From Phytomonas francai (lineage: Eukaryota > Euglenozoa > Kinetoplastea > Trypanosomatida > Trypanosomatidae): 64,000 bases of DNA. Position 1 is the stretch's first letter. Each line of letters begins with the position of its first letter. Positions 53,079-64,000 of this stretch are shown piece after piece. The position numbers and the translations under genes are program-made. Where the stretch lies: NCBI GenBank assembly GCA_001766655.1, contig MJCC01000007.1, forward strand, positions 758,447-822,446. The letters are read 5' to 3'. The notes beneath the pieces are model-generated. The model saw nothing but the letters and a program-made list of their open reading frames with translations, did no database searches and was not told the origin of the DNA.

Positions 53079-54353
53079 TTAGCGTTGGAACGAGTATTCT
53101 AGTTCCCTAAGAAGGTTCGCGCGACTGTCGATGCCCATATTCAACGCGCAACGAGTAATTTCGCTTGGTGTAGGACACTTTGATCCACCATAAACGTATG
53201 TTCGCAGGTAAAAATACGTGAAAAGACTCATAATACCTTGGCAATCCATTCGATCCGTCATTCCACCATGGCCAGGGATAAGATCACCAAAATCCTTAAG
53301 CTTAAACGCCCGTTTTAGACCACTAGCAAAGAAGCCCCCAAAGGGAGCCAGCAGTGATGCAAATGACCCTAACACAATGGCATGCTTTTGTGCAGGAGAC
53401 ACCTTCAAACTGCAGAAATAGTTTCCAGATATCCACTGCACCCATGATGGCAGTTGCACATCGATCTGTACAAACAATGGATCCTTTTCACATGCTGAGT
53501 TGATGTTGTTGGTGAAACCAACAACTGGACAGTACATTTCAGGGAAATAGCTGAGGAACCCACAAAACCAAAAAGACCAAATAACAGTGAACAAAAAGGA
53601 ACCTATGAAGCCTTCTAAGGTTTTTTTGGGAGAAAGTGCGAGCAATTTGGTGCGACCAAAAAGCTTGCCAAAGACATAGGCCCAAATATCGTTGTTAATA
53701 ACACAACTGGCCGGCAGAAGAAACCAAATCATGCCCCTTATCATATTTCGCAACCCCCCGATGCACGGTCCGGCAACAAACATGAGGGTCATTGCTGTCC
53801 ATGTGAGTTGAATAAACTGGTATCGGTACATACCCTTACGCAAGCTGAGAACAAAACTCACAATTCCCATCACGAAGAAGCTGAAACCCAAAAATGATAA
53901 ATTACCGTAAAGTGACAGGAGAGATGGGTAGGCGTCCAATAGAGGTTGACGCAAGTTGGAGAGCGTCACGTAGATCATGCAAACGACTAAGAAGTACCAT
54001 TTCAGAATTTGCACGGATTGAAGTCGACGTACCTTGCGAACCTTTTGATTTATTCGTGTAATTTCATAAAACATAGTAACAGATATAGTAAGTACAAGTG
54101 GGATGCCACACAGAATGCCAAGTGAAATAAAAGCGAGAAATACATAAGCCATAAGAATCGTGAAAATAGCCCGATTTATAAAATTAGTGTACTGGCTTTC
54201 GTTCTTTTGCTCGGTCGGCATGATCGTAGTTGGAGATTGGATTTTGTTTGGTCTCTGGCTGGTCGAAAGAGGGAGTAAAGTAGAGCTATCACTGCGTATA
54301 CCTTTCGCATCTATTAATGGCGCAAAAATACATTTCTCTAATTTATTATCCAT
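53079..54353 (-). CDS. CDS1: CDP-diacylglycerol synthase (phosphatidate cytidylyltransferase)
   Basis: The protein has 424 residues from ATG 54353; the frame above it starts with GTG and is not used. About 75 polar residues precede eight or so membrane helices. The C-terminal family signature is complete: KDFGDLIPGHGGMTDRMDC (about 352-370), matching the CdsA motif with its two metal-binding Asp residues. A second conserved segment, SPKKTLEGFIGS, lies near residue 240. The enzyme makes CDP-DAG from phosphatidic acid and CTP in the ER, feeding phosphatidylinositol and cardiolipin synthesis. Length and layout fit the eukaryotic ER enzyme rather than the Tam41 type. Confidence 0.96.
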   Translation of the reverse strand: MDNKLEKCIFAPLIDAKGIRSDSSTLLPLSTSQRPNKIQSPTTIMPTEQKNESQYTNFINRAIFTILMAYVFLAFISLGILCGIPLVLTISVTMFYEITRINQKVRKVRRLQSVQILKWYFLVVCMIYVTLSNLRQPLLDAYPSLLSLYGNLSFLGFSFFVMGIVSFVLSLRKGMYRYQFIQLTWTAMTLMFVAGPCIGGLRNMIRGMIWFLLPASCVINNDIWAYVFGKLFGRTKLLALSPKKTLEGFIGSFLFTVIWSFWFCGFLSYFPEMYCPVVGFTNNINSACEKDPLFVQIDVQLPSWVQWISGNYFCSLKVSPAQKHAIVLGSFASLLAPFGGFFASGLKRAFKLKDFGDLIPGHGGMTDRMDCQGIMSLFTYFYLRTYVYGGSKCPTPSEITRCALNMGIDSRANLLRELEYSFQR

Positions 54354-55011
54354 TTTGATATATGATATGGAAAAATTTAGACTAATGAGGAAAAGGGTCA
54401 ATTTGTCAAAGACAAAAACTTTCCTGAACACGTGAATACCAGTTTCAAAGAGACATCCATACTCATTACTGTGTATTAAATTAATGATTAATAATAAATT
54501 GTTCCGCTACCGCTGGCCATACTTGTTTTCAAAATGCTTAACTACATATACTGATAATAACAGTTTTCCCCACACTAGTCCTAGAAATAAATTAAAATAC
54601 TCCCAAAAATATACACTTCATTAGAAGTGATCTATCTAGCCCTTTTATAAAAAAATTACATATAAATATCTAAGAATAAATACAAGAAATAATATTAAGC
54701 TTACTTCCTAAGCATAAACGTACTAATATATTCAGTGTAACTACCTTTCTCTCAACGATTTAAAAAGAAAACATTACCTTAAACATTAAAGCTCAGAAAA
54801 TCTTTAAAACCCTGTAAGCAAAGTATTATATTTTCGTAAGCACGTAAGAATAGAATATCTGCAACAGCGTGCACGATCAATTTGGAGACAATAGAATGAT
54901 TGACATATATCGCTTCATAAAGCATTTTATGAACTAAATAAAAAAAGATACGTTCGTTTTTGGTTATAATCGTTTTACTTGTGTAATATAGAAAGTTATC
55001 GTCGTATAAAA
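54354..55011. other. Intergenic region
   Basis: No gene is seen. It is very AT-rich, with purine-rich stretches on the plus strand (pyrimidine tracts for minus-strand splicing) and no clear repeats. Confidence 0.55.
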
Positions 55012-56709
55012 TTAAGGTAAGAAAAATCGGCGCCTTATCTCGCGTTTGATCATTTTTCCCTCTTGGTTGTTCGGGTTAGACAACACAGATGAATTTTCAA
55101 TTGCACGGCGGATCAGGTAATGAACAGAATCCCTTACCGGTCCGTACGGCACGTACTTGTAAACCTTAAAATTCGCTTTGGCGAGTGGAACTGTAAGGTT
55201 ATCCCGCATGCCAAATAACTGACCGAACGATACATGCTTAGACAACGTAGGATTCTTCAAAACCAAACTGGTTATTGACTCCAATGAATCACGATTGTGA
55301 GTGCCAAAAAATACTTCGTATCGCATTTCGGGATTCTGCAGTATACTCTCCGCAATCCGTTTGGCCACACTTTCGTAGCACTTGTTTGTCTCCTCATAAG
55401 TAGACCATATGGGGCTTGTGTAACCATATTCCTTGGCGGTCGCCACCTCCTGCAGCATGTACGCGCCACGCACAACCTTACCCCCCCAGTGAAATCCAAG
55501 TTTCTTTGCACGAACCAAGTCATTGGCGACACGATCCTCCGCGTAGGTTAGGTAGCATTGGTACGTATTGTAAACGACGGGTAAGTCTTTGTTGTAGTAT
55601 TTTTGCAGATACACAACAAGGGCGTCAATAGCGATCTGATAAAAGGTTTGCTCAGCATCCATGAGTGCTCGAACTCCCAACCCCTGAGCAGTGCCTACGA
55701 TGTGATGAAGCCGCTTTACAAGGACTCGCCATAATTTCTTCTCCGTGCTGCTCATTTGTGGCAACCTTTTGATGATAATGGACTGAGTTGCGTTGGGCTC
55801 CGGTGTGGTAACGGCCTCCGTGAGAACCTCCTTGTACAGGAAATAGTTGATCTTATTCTCTTTTTGAGGATCAAGGAGCGCGATCACTTGAGCAAATTCC
55901 TCCTCAGACAGTGCGACCCCATCACCCAGGAGCTTGAATCCCTCCCGCAGGTGTTCGTAACTGATGAACACCTGGTCTTCACGGCCCACACCCATTACGA
56001 TGCGGCATTCCTCCAGTTTAGGTGCCTTTTCCTTGGTAAAGCACGTGTACCAACTTTGGTGAATAGACATGAGAATGGCTGAGACGCGTGCCAAGAGTTG
56101 TGGGTCGCATATGCCCGTTACCTTTATGGCAGCCAGGCCGTGGTTCCCGACAGGGCAATGCAGGGAGGCGTGCATGATGCTGACCATGTAGAGTTTCATG
56201 TTCTCATCAAAGGCGTTTTCGTTCATCAAGTATTGGATGTTGCATTTATTCACGAGGCTACCCATAGAAAGGTCGGGAGCCTCTGGGATTCCAGGTGCGG
56301 GGGTAAATCCTTCAGAATCCGCCTCAACTGCATAATCAAGGACAACACCAATACGCGCCTGATCTAGCGCGCGAATGGTTTTCTTGAGCTCGTAATCATT
56401 CGCTCCGGCACAGAAGCAGTCATAAATAGTCCGGCGCACAAAAAAGTCATACGTTACCCTGCTACCCAATATTTTCTCGAAAAAACGCATGTACTGAATT
56501 GAGTTCTGGACGATCCTTTCGTAGCTACATAGTTTCAAAATGAAAAAGTACTTTAGAAGAGACCAAGTGCTTTTATGCCGATAGGCCGAAGCATCCTCAA
56601 AATTTACGACTTTCAAGTCAGTCTCCAGGGCCGGTGAAGTTGATTTAAAATATCCAGAAGTGGAGATCAAGCCGAGCGGTCTGTTGAACTTAGACACCAA
56701 ACGCTGCAT
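55012..56709 (-). CDS. PRODH: Proline dehydrogenase, mitochondrial
   Basis: The 565-residue protein is a eukaryotic proline dehydrogenase. The N-terminus (MQRLVSKFNRPLGLIST) lacks acidic residues and fits a presequence. The FAD-binding TIM barrel occupies the C-terminal half with its signature segments in order: GGKVVRGAYMLQE, then FFGTHNRDS, VSFGQLFGMRDNL, and YKYVPYGPVRDSVHYLIRRAIENS. The long insert at about 230-310 is an EF-hand-like region seen in some eukaryotic forms. The enzyme oxidises proline to pyrroline-5-carboxylate and reduces quinone on the inner membrane, important for insect stages of trypanosomatids that feed on proline. Reading frame is intact. Confidence 0.96.
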   Translation of the reverse strand: MQRLVSKFNRPLGLISTSGYFKSTSPALETDLKVVNFEDASAYRHKSTWSLLKYFFILKLCSYERIVQNSIQYMRFFEKILGSRVTYDFFVRRTIYDCFCAGANDYELKKTIRALDQARIGVVLDYAVEADSEGFTPAPGIPEAPDLSMGSLVNKCNIQYLMNENAFDENMKLYMVSIMHASLHCPVGNHGLAAIKVTGICDPQLLARVSAILMSIHQSWYTCFTKEKAPKLEECRIVMGVGREDQVFISYEHLREGFKLLGDGVALSEEEFAQVIALLDPQKENKINYFLYKEVLTEAVTTPEPNATQSIIIKRLPQMSSTEKKLWRVLVKRLHHIVGTAQGLGVRALMDAEQTFYQIAIDALVVYLQKYYNKDLPVVYNTYQCYLTYAEDRVANDLVRAKKLGFHWGGKVVRGAYMLQEVATAKEYGYTSPIWSTYEETNKCYESVAKRIAESILQNPEMRYEVFFGTHNRDSLESITSLVLKNPTLSKHVSFGQLFGMRDNLTVPLAKANFKVYKYVPYGPVRDSVHYLIRRAIENSSVLSNPNNQEGKMIKREIRRRFFLP

Positions 56710-57371
56710 GGGAAAACGAAAAAAAGGATGTAGTTAGAAAAAAATTCAGAGATCCTGTTTATATTTCAGACTCCTTTACTAAAAACAGAAGTGGAATTTC
56801 TAGAATATGCATAAAACTGTAATCCAGACTTATCCATATATCCATGTTTGCATTCAAGGTATTTGTTTTGTTATATATTAGATCCTTATCAAAATTCACG
56901 CCTACAAAGTGAGGATGTAAATGAGCCTCTTCCGTAAACGCTGCCAAGTGTCGTGGACGACTATGCAAGTGAAACAAAAAGACACTTGCTATCATGGTTT
57001 TTTTAAAAAAAAAGTATCGTATTCTTAGATGAATATAGGACAAAAAAAAGCGCTTCGATTCTCCCATCGCACACACCTCCTTCATAGGCCATTGTTAACT
57101 AAATGATTAAAAAAAAATGTCTCGCTCACCCAGAGAGCATATTTACTTTACTAATCAGGATATAAAAAATTCAAAATAAGAAGTTCGGAACGCATAAAGG
57201 AAAGAAAAAGAAAAGTTATATCACTAACGCCCATGGGCATGGGAGGAAAAAGGGTAATAAACCATTTAAAAACAATCAACCCAAAACTAAATAACTAATT
57301 TAATAATATGGGTTACTACTAGTTAAAATACGATAAGCTTGCAAATTAATGGAATCTAAAAAAAAATGCAG
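56710..57371. other. Intergenic region
   Basis: A 108-codon minus-strand frame (57085-56759) starts with ATG but has no recognisable features, and I leave it out as a gene. The plus strand just right of 56710 is A/G-rich, which is pyrimidine-rich on the transcribed strand and fits the splice signal of PRODH. Confidence 0.5.
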
Positions 57372-59373
57372 CTAAACCCCAATACTTCGGAAAAAGGCAT
57401 CGTCGTTTGGCTCTCTTTCCAAGAACTCACGAAGTGAATCGTTTTGATCTGGACCACCCCTAACCCCAATGATGCCATCCACATACTGGCGACCTATTTT
57501 AAGATCCAGCAAGCCGTTGTGTGATTTTATGTAATGAAATACATCCAACGCAAAAACATTTGCCCACATGTATCCATAGTAGCCAGCCCCATACCCGATT
57601 AGGTGGTCAAAGGAGTTTTCGAAGTGAGTGCCCTCTTCAGGGCTCAAGCCCGGAGTAATGCGAAGCAGAATATCGTGATAAAGCTCAGAGGTATCAAGCC
57701 TGTCGATCGGATGGGCTGAAAAGGGAATACCAAAAATATTAAGGGAGTAGGACGCAAAACATAATTCGCGCAACAAATCACAGGCACTGAAGGCATTTTT
57801 GGAGCGAACCTTAGCCTCTATAAGCTCCTTCGGCAAAGCCTCCTTAGTCTGGTAGTGGCATGTAACCATTTGAAGGATTTCCGTGTCCCACAGCCATTCC
57901 TCCAGCATTTGGGAGGGCAATTCCACAAAGTCACGCTTGACATGAGTCCCCGCGAATGTTGCCATTTGGCTGCGGCCCATGAGAGCGTAAATAGCATGTC
58001 CGAATTCATGAAAAAAAAATGTCGCCTCCATATGTAGAAACAATGAGGGCCGGTCATTGGTTGCCGCTGGAAAATTCGCAACGACCACTGAAAGTGCTGG
58101 GTAAAACTCATCCTTGCTGTTGCGATAACGCACCGGTGGCACCACAGAATGGTGACAGGCATGACCATATTTCCCTTCGCAGGGAAACAAATCAAGAATG
58201 ATGTGCCCAAGGAGCTTCGCAGTTCGATTATCTTTCACCTCAAGTGTGAAGACGTCCTTGTGCCACAACTCATTGCCGTTGTCAATTCGACTGAATGTAA
58301 GATCAAAAAAAGACTGATAAATACTGAAAAGGGCCTGTACAGTGGAATCCATGGGGAAGTATTCCCGAATCTTAGTCTCATCCACATTAAAAAGTGTCTT
58401 TTCTATTTGATTTTTCATGAAGGCAAGGCCGCAAGCCTTAATCTTCCCCTCAACTAGAGAACAGCTGGAATGTAAATTACTTTTGATTAATTCAGCTTCA
58501 TCTTTCCATTTTTTTTTGGAATTTCAGAATTAGCCCATTCATAAAGTTCTGGACAACATCGGGTGACATCGCCATTTTGTTCGCTAAATCAAGATGAGCC
58601 TACGAAGCATAGCCAAGTAAGACAGAAAGTTGATGTCTTTTGTGGATAATATCATGCAAAACACTCTTATTTGATGGATATGCTCTGTTATTGAAAGCAG
58701 CAAACATGGCCTGACGTGTGGATGCAACTTCACAACTCCTCATTACCTCGAAGTACGTCGAAGTGTCCATTTTTAAAATATGTGTATGATCATCCCCTTT
58801 CTTTAACGCATCCAGAACGTTCTCTGGTACACCTTTCAGAGAATCGGTGGATAATTGAAGCTCTGTGGCATCGTCATTTACATTTTGTTGAAATACTGTG
58901 CATAGCTTCATGATCTCCTTTTGTGACTTTGTTACATTCTGAAATTCAATTTCTGGAAGTTCCATTCCTTTGCGCTTGTAATCATCCAATGCGTCCTCTA
59001 GGCAGTATGCATACTCTGCATCTCGGCCCTTTTTTCCCCATGTATTCAGTTTGATATAATTCACTCTCACTCAAATCCTTCAGAGCATCATATAGCTTCC
59101 GATTTAATCCCGTATTTCTTTCGTTGGGAACACATTTGTTACGACGGAAAGAAGACTGACAGAAATACTTAACTCGGTAATGGCAATATCAATGCGCTCA
59201 GCTGTGTTTGCGAACGTCCGACTTTTCTTGTCAACATCATAAATGCTTTTAAGGGATGCAAAAGCACGTTCCTTTGCCGCAGAAACAAGCTCATGGTATT
59301 CAGAAGAAGCTTTCGGAAATACTGATGCACACGCCGTAACAGAGTTTACATTGGCAAACATAGGAGAGCCCAT
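57372..59373 (-). pseudogene. M3-family metallopeptidase (oligopeptidase / MIP-like), frameshifted
   Basis: Three minus-strand pieces together cover almost a full-length M3 peptidase of about 660 residues. They are an N-terminal piece from ATG 59373 to 59104, a middle piece within 59070-58600, and a C-terminal piece 58418-57372 of 348 codons. The C-terminal piece keeps the zinc site HEFGH (nt 57996-58010) with the following MATFAGTHVKRDFVELPSQ region. At least four frame changes are needed to connect the pieces: near 59100, near 59045, near 58603, and in a T9 run (A9 on the coding strand) near 58512. All lie within 600 bases, while the next kilobase is clean. M3 enzymes cleave short peptides in cytosol or process mitochondrial precursors. 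It is the first gene seen in the minus-strand unit. A sequencing artefact remains possible. Confidence 0.8.
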
Positions 59374-62300
59374 CAAAAATGATTTAATTTATATGAAAGA
59401 ATATATAGATAGTAATTGTTTAACTCAAAGAGCTATATATATATAATACAAATATAGATAATCAGATAGAAGGCACCATAAGATAGAATTATTAACAACC
59501 ATAATATGTGTACCATTCTCTAAAATGCTAGAAAAAATCTTTATCGGGATCTAGATGAGACTATCAATCTGATTTTTTTAGAACCCATTAAAATAAAAGA
59601 CCATCAAGTAGTTGTTCTCAAAATATTACTCTTAAAATAATGATAGCAAGCATTAATCTTAGAATTAATCTAGAGGTTTGATGTCTCAACAAACAGCCAT
59701 ATCTTTCTGAATGGAATAGTTCAAAAATCAATAATTAGAAACTGCTTACGCCATTTTATACTTAAAATTCTCTTCTAAATACCGTCGGTAAGGTAGAGTT
59801 AACCTATTGAATATTAGAAATTAAATTAGAAAACATATAAATCTATTGTATTGTCTACATATTGAAAGGTGGCATTTAATATAAATTTTTATTATATAGA
59901 TATATATGACAACATTATAATAAGTCCCTTTATCTGAACTTTATTTACAATACTAATCGGCATTTTTTGATGATCCTAATATGCATAGTCAAAAAGATGA
60001 CATTATTTTTTAATAGTGGTAGAAAAGGATATATGAAATTACTACCATTTGTTTGTCGATATAAAAACCTCGCACGTGGCGTGCTACATGGGTCTTTATG
60101 TTTCTAATTATTGTCATGGATATTCATAAAAATATTTTACTATGTTTCATACACGAGTAAAGTAACTTGAATCTAAAAGCCGTCAATTTAATATGAGATA
60201 AAGTTGAATTAGAATCAATAAATGTTTATTTACCTAAAGTAGCCCCAGTAACTACTCTATCAACTACAAAAGGCCTTAGAAATTTTTAGCGTATTTGCTA
60301 TACATATAGCATTAAGAAACTTTAATAGTTGGCTGAAATATCGCAATCAGTATAACTTTATCCAACTATGCATAAGTTAGGGGTAAAATGAACGGAAGAA
60401 AAAATCTAAACTGTAAAGCTCAGGCAATGATCATAAGACTAAAAATAAACTGCAAGTGTCACTATATTCTGAGCTACATGGAGTGTATCCAAGTCCTCAT
60501 GACTCCAATTAATGATCATTTTATCCATACCTTTGAAGAGTATATAACTTTCTTTGAATAATTATTAAACAAATATATTATCAGAGAACTAGATAGATGA
60601 AGAGTTTTACATCTCTTCAGTCAGGAAAATGCGAATGCGAAATAGAATCAAATGCATTTAAGGGATCTTTTCATAGGCATCACCCGCTTTTCAGATTAAG
60701 ACAATATTTCATTAGTATGCACCAAGCCCAGCTAAAGATTTACTAATATACGATGGGAAAGTTTAAACTCTAAGGACTTCAAACTCTTAGACACACGAAG
60801 AGCGGGTATGGTTTTCCACAATCCTCCTTTACGATACAAAAGAAAAATGTGAACTCGCACTAAAAAAAAAAGATATCTATCCCAAACTCAGCTCCACACT
60901 TTTGTTGTAATGACTAAGGTTTATACTGAAAGCAATATCGATGGAAAATTATACAGCCAAACTTCAAAGGATGTAACCCTAGTATCCCCAATAAGAAAAA
61001 ATCTCAGTATAGGTTAATTTAGAAAGAAGGAAATCAAAAAAAAAAGAGAATCAGGAATAAAAATAACTGCTTCAAAGGATGGAACAAACAATATAATTGC
61101 TGGAAAACGTGAATTCAGTACTATTTGAATTCAACCTTATATTTGGAGGGATATGTGGACCTGTCAACAAAAGATGAGAAAATAAAAGTGAAAAAAAATT
61201 ACTAAAATCTTATGCAGATGGTATGATTTTAGAGAAACTCATGACAAGCAAATATATATCGTGTTCCTAAAAAAAGGTGCAATTGGACGTCGCGCATTTC
61301 ATCTCGAGCCACGCACAGAACCGGCCGCAAAAAAATCAGGTTATAACATGAATGAGGCAAGCTGTGATATTCTGTAATGATTCAAATCAGTTATCAAGTC
61401 TGCAATTCACTGTCCCGTTATATTCTCTCGAGCTGCACTATATAGCAGACGCCGGGAAAGGATATTAGCTGTGATATCAGTGCTGTATTATTCAGGGTGC
61501 CAGAAAAAAATGCCGCAACAAAACAATGTACAGCAGCTTGTGAAAGCTAATTTTCATTCGGTATAACAATAACAAGCGTGAAGATAAATAAACGAGACTC
61601 CATTGTATGCATATATTCTGCTTTGAAAATATTGTCGTTGTGATCGTGAAAAAGTCTGGCTCCCTTCTTTGATACTTAGTTTGTATGCATCTTTCCTACA
61701 AATTAAAGTCTATCACGTATTAATTTAGTAATAATAATAAAAACTAACGCCGTTAAAACGGGATTGGAAAAGGGCAAAATAAAAGAAACGAAATCTAATA
61801 CTCCATCCTCTCTCGGGTGTAAATGCATTCCTCGAAAGATGATAAATCTCTCAGAAACAATCTAAATAAAAAAGAGTCGTAAATGTTAAAATGGCAAAAG
61901 AATAGAAATGGATAAACACTGGTACTATTATTATCAGTAATAGTGGTAGTAGTTAAAAAAAGACAAATTGATATAAATAAATGATTGTAAATTCCGCACG
62001 GCAGACACATGAAACAGATACATACAACTAGCAAAGAAAAGAACAGAATATAATGATGCGCACTGTCCATGTAGAAATTGGAACCACCTTTAATAAAACC
62101 ACGACGAAAGAACACTGACACAGAGCATGCCTCTGACAAGGAAAGCGCCCAATTGCTATTTCCAAAAAAGCGCTTCACAGCATCTTTTTTTATTATCACC
62201 TTAAAACTGCAACTTTCCATTGTCTTAGCTTCTTAAAAGAATGATCCCCGCGCTTCATTCTATTTCCCCCACCCACCCACTTCAAAAAAACACCTACATT

Positions 62301-64000
62301 CATTGCCCCTCAAGCTTTGTGATAAAGATGTAATTTCCATCAAATCTTTGCATATGAAAAGGTAATTTGGCTGCAACTTCCATCTACAACCGAATATTTT
62401 TCGAATTGCCAGACAATATAATGCGGAAAAAAAACCCGCCTTGTTACAAAATTGCCCGACATCTCCCGTTTTATGTTTTATCCCTGGGTCGTAAATACGC
62501 TCTGGGAAATAGAAACTCCCTCCCCCCCCGCACCCCCACTATAAGTAACACGCACCCCCCCTCTGGCCAATTTGGGGTTAACTATATGCATATGCATTGA
62601 AAAATATGCATAAAAGTGAAAAAATTGATCAACCTGCCTGTCCCTTAACGCGCTGAAAAACAATACACCATGAGTAAAAACACAAAAGGAGCAATACGTA
62701 TTTATTTATCGATCTACCACGGACGAGCGCCACACATGAGCAAAACACCACCATCAACAAAATTAAAGCCACCCTTTCAAAATGATAAATAAACTTTAAG
62801 CACATTATAACAGACCCCGACTTTATAAGTCTAGAATACTCAACCAGAAGCCATGAACCAACTAATTTGGCAATCCATATTGCGAAACCACCCTCAAAAT
62901 CGGACTTCAAAAACCCCATTCAAGCTTTGAGTTCGAAGACCGCTGCAAATTAGAGATAATTAATGGAAAAAAAAATCTTTTTAAGAAGCATACTGCGATT
63001 TTATTTTTGCGTGAAACCCTTGTATGGATGAAAAATATACAGTAGTTTCCCCGACCCCGAACAAATAAAGAAAGGGCAAAAATGACCATCCAAGATGGAA
63101 AAATGAACTTTCCATAGGGAAGGATTCCTTCAATATAAAAAGGAGTTGGGGCAAATGGCCGTCCCACCCAAATTTCCGCCACCCTTATTTTAAAAAGAGT
63201 AAATTTCCCTTTATTGTTGCCATTTATGTCGAAACATTAATTTTCATTCTGGAACAATTTACTCATCACAGGGCGACCCCCCAACTCCTAAGAATTTTCC
63301 CCTGAAAGGCGCCGGTGGCCCGTGACCAGGGATTTTTCGAAATGTTATTTTTTCTTATGAAATAAATGGTTGCAATAAAGAAAAATTAGCTGGCGTAGAA
63401 AGAATTATCATTTCAAATAAACTAATCTTGGACAGGCGCCTTGCATAGATGAAAGGAACCTGGGTGCCATGTGTTTTTCACTCCGCGACGAAACACCTCA
63501 ACCCACCCCCTCGCGGAAGAATACCCATCGCTCGGTTATAAAACAATCCCATTTCAGACAATATTTGGTGTTAGATTATGGATTTACATTTTCGATTAAA
63601 ACCCGCTAATGCTGAGAATAAACATACAGAATCATATTATTTCATTTATAAAATGTATGGCAACCACGACGCTACCAAAATACTATTCTTCATATGAAAC
63701 ATTTGAAATAAACTCGTGTACATCCTACCAGGAGCAAGAATAAATTGTAAACGAGCATATTTTTACACCTTTTAAATTTTTTGGATTTAAAGTCTGATAA
63801 CGCAATGCGGGGATAGGGTTACCCACCTAGAATAACCCAGAAAATATAAACCCATTTCCATGCCTAAAATATTAAATTTATAGCAGCAACCATTTTTAGT
63901 TACAAAAATAGAGGTCATTAAATTATGACTGCCGTTTTATAGTGAAAAGTTTCTCGCATCTTGTGACACAAGAACGTTGCTTGCTACAAGGTAATGGCCG
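59374..64000. other. Gene-empty AT-rich region, 4.6 kb
   Basis: I find no supported gene on either strand. The first 3 kb has roughly 25-35 percent GC in sampled lines and no long tandem array. Between about 62.4 and 63.5 kb short G- and C-run patches appear (CCCCCCCC near 62523, GGGCGACCCCCC near 63272), a texture similar to that of the convergent switch region. A frame of 141 codons at 62220-61795 (minus) is Cys/Phe/Leu-rich and probably chance. The region could be upstream regulatory sequence, a divergent strand switch, a subtelomere or a centromere-like stretch; the sequence alone does not decide. Confidence 0.7.

Noticed and set aside
61742..61750. AACTAACGC, identical to the start of the spliced-leader exon
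   Set aside because: The sequence departs from the conserved exon right after these nine bases, and no GT splice site or snRNA-like part follows at the right distance.
1..64000. CRISPR arrays, bacterial operons, insertion sequences or virus genes
   Set aside because: None seen; the gene layout is eukaryotic and kinetoplastid-like, without spaced direct repeats, transposase or reverse-transcriptase motifs.

Overview
The window is nuclear DNA from a kinetoplastid protist, most probably a trypanosomatid. About 25 intronless protein genes lie on one strand from base 1 to about 49.55 kb, and the gene strand then switches once. Most genes are preceded by a pyrimidine tract and an AG, as expected for spliced-leader trans-splicing of polycistronic transcripts. 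Several products also point to kinetoplastids: a mitochondrial-type lysyl-tRNA synthetase with a C-terminal extension, an alkyl-DHAP synthase ending in a possible glycosomal signal, and a multi-C2H2 protein resembling an RNA-editing helicase cofactor. Stop codons TAA, TAG and TGA are all used normally, which argues against Blastocrithidia-type recoding. I cannot name the genus.

Plus-strand unit (1-49.55 kb), in order: the end of an unidentified gene, an eight-finger C2H2 protein, PAN2 deadenylase, a conserved unknown, a Tul1/Dsc-type membrane RING E3 ligase, a divergent mitochondrial carrier, a helical-repeat/RanBP2 zinc-finger protein, the Dim1 rRNA dimethylase, a small membrane protein, an unknown mitochondrial-looking protein, a 3-hydroxyisobutyrate dehydrogenase-family enzyme, a START lipid-transfer protein, a SET methyltransferase of the LSMT/SETD type, a YIPF1/2-like Golgi protein, lysyl-tRNA synthetase, alkyl-DHAP synthase, a 1579-residue LRR-NACHT-WD40 protein, a small unknown, an RGG mRNA-export-type adaptor, a cyclin, a probable mitochondrial protein, a coiled-coil protein, a TMEM50-like protein, another mitochondrial-looking protein and a divergent cyclophilin. 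Intergenic spaces are 0.25-1.9 kb, AT-rich, and often carry long (TA)n tracts.

Convergent switch (49.55-50.78 kb): the two units meet tail to tail across 1.2 kb with a G24 run and further G and C tracts, a plausible site of transcription termination.

Minus-strand unit (50.78-59.37 kb, read right to left): a decayed M3 oligopeptidase gene, proline dehydrogenase, CDP-diacylglycerol synthase, two RPS28 copies encoding identical proteins, and a protein with an MIT-like N-terminus. From 59.4 kb to the end (4.6 kb) I find no gene; the sequence is very AT-rich with a few C- and G-run patches near 62.5 and 63.3 kb.

The genes do not form one pathway, as is usual for kinetoplastid polycistrons. The points that most deserve attention are the NLR-like LRR-NACHT-WD40 protein with a degenerate nucleotide-binding site, the mosaic of sharply bounded GC-rich blocks inside otherwise moderate-GC genes, the clustered frameshifts in the M3 peptidase, the homogenised RPS28 pair, and the gene-empty AT-rich end.
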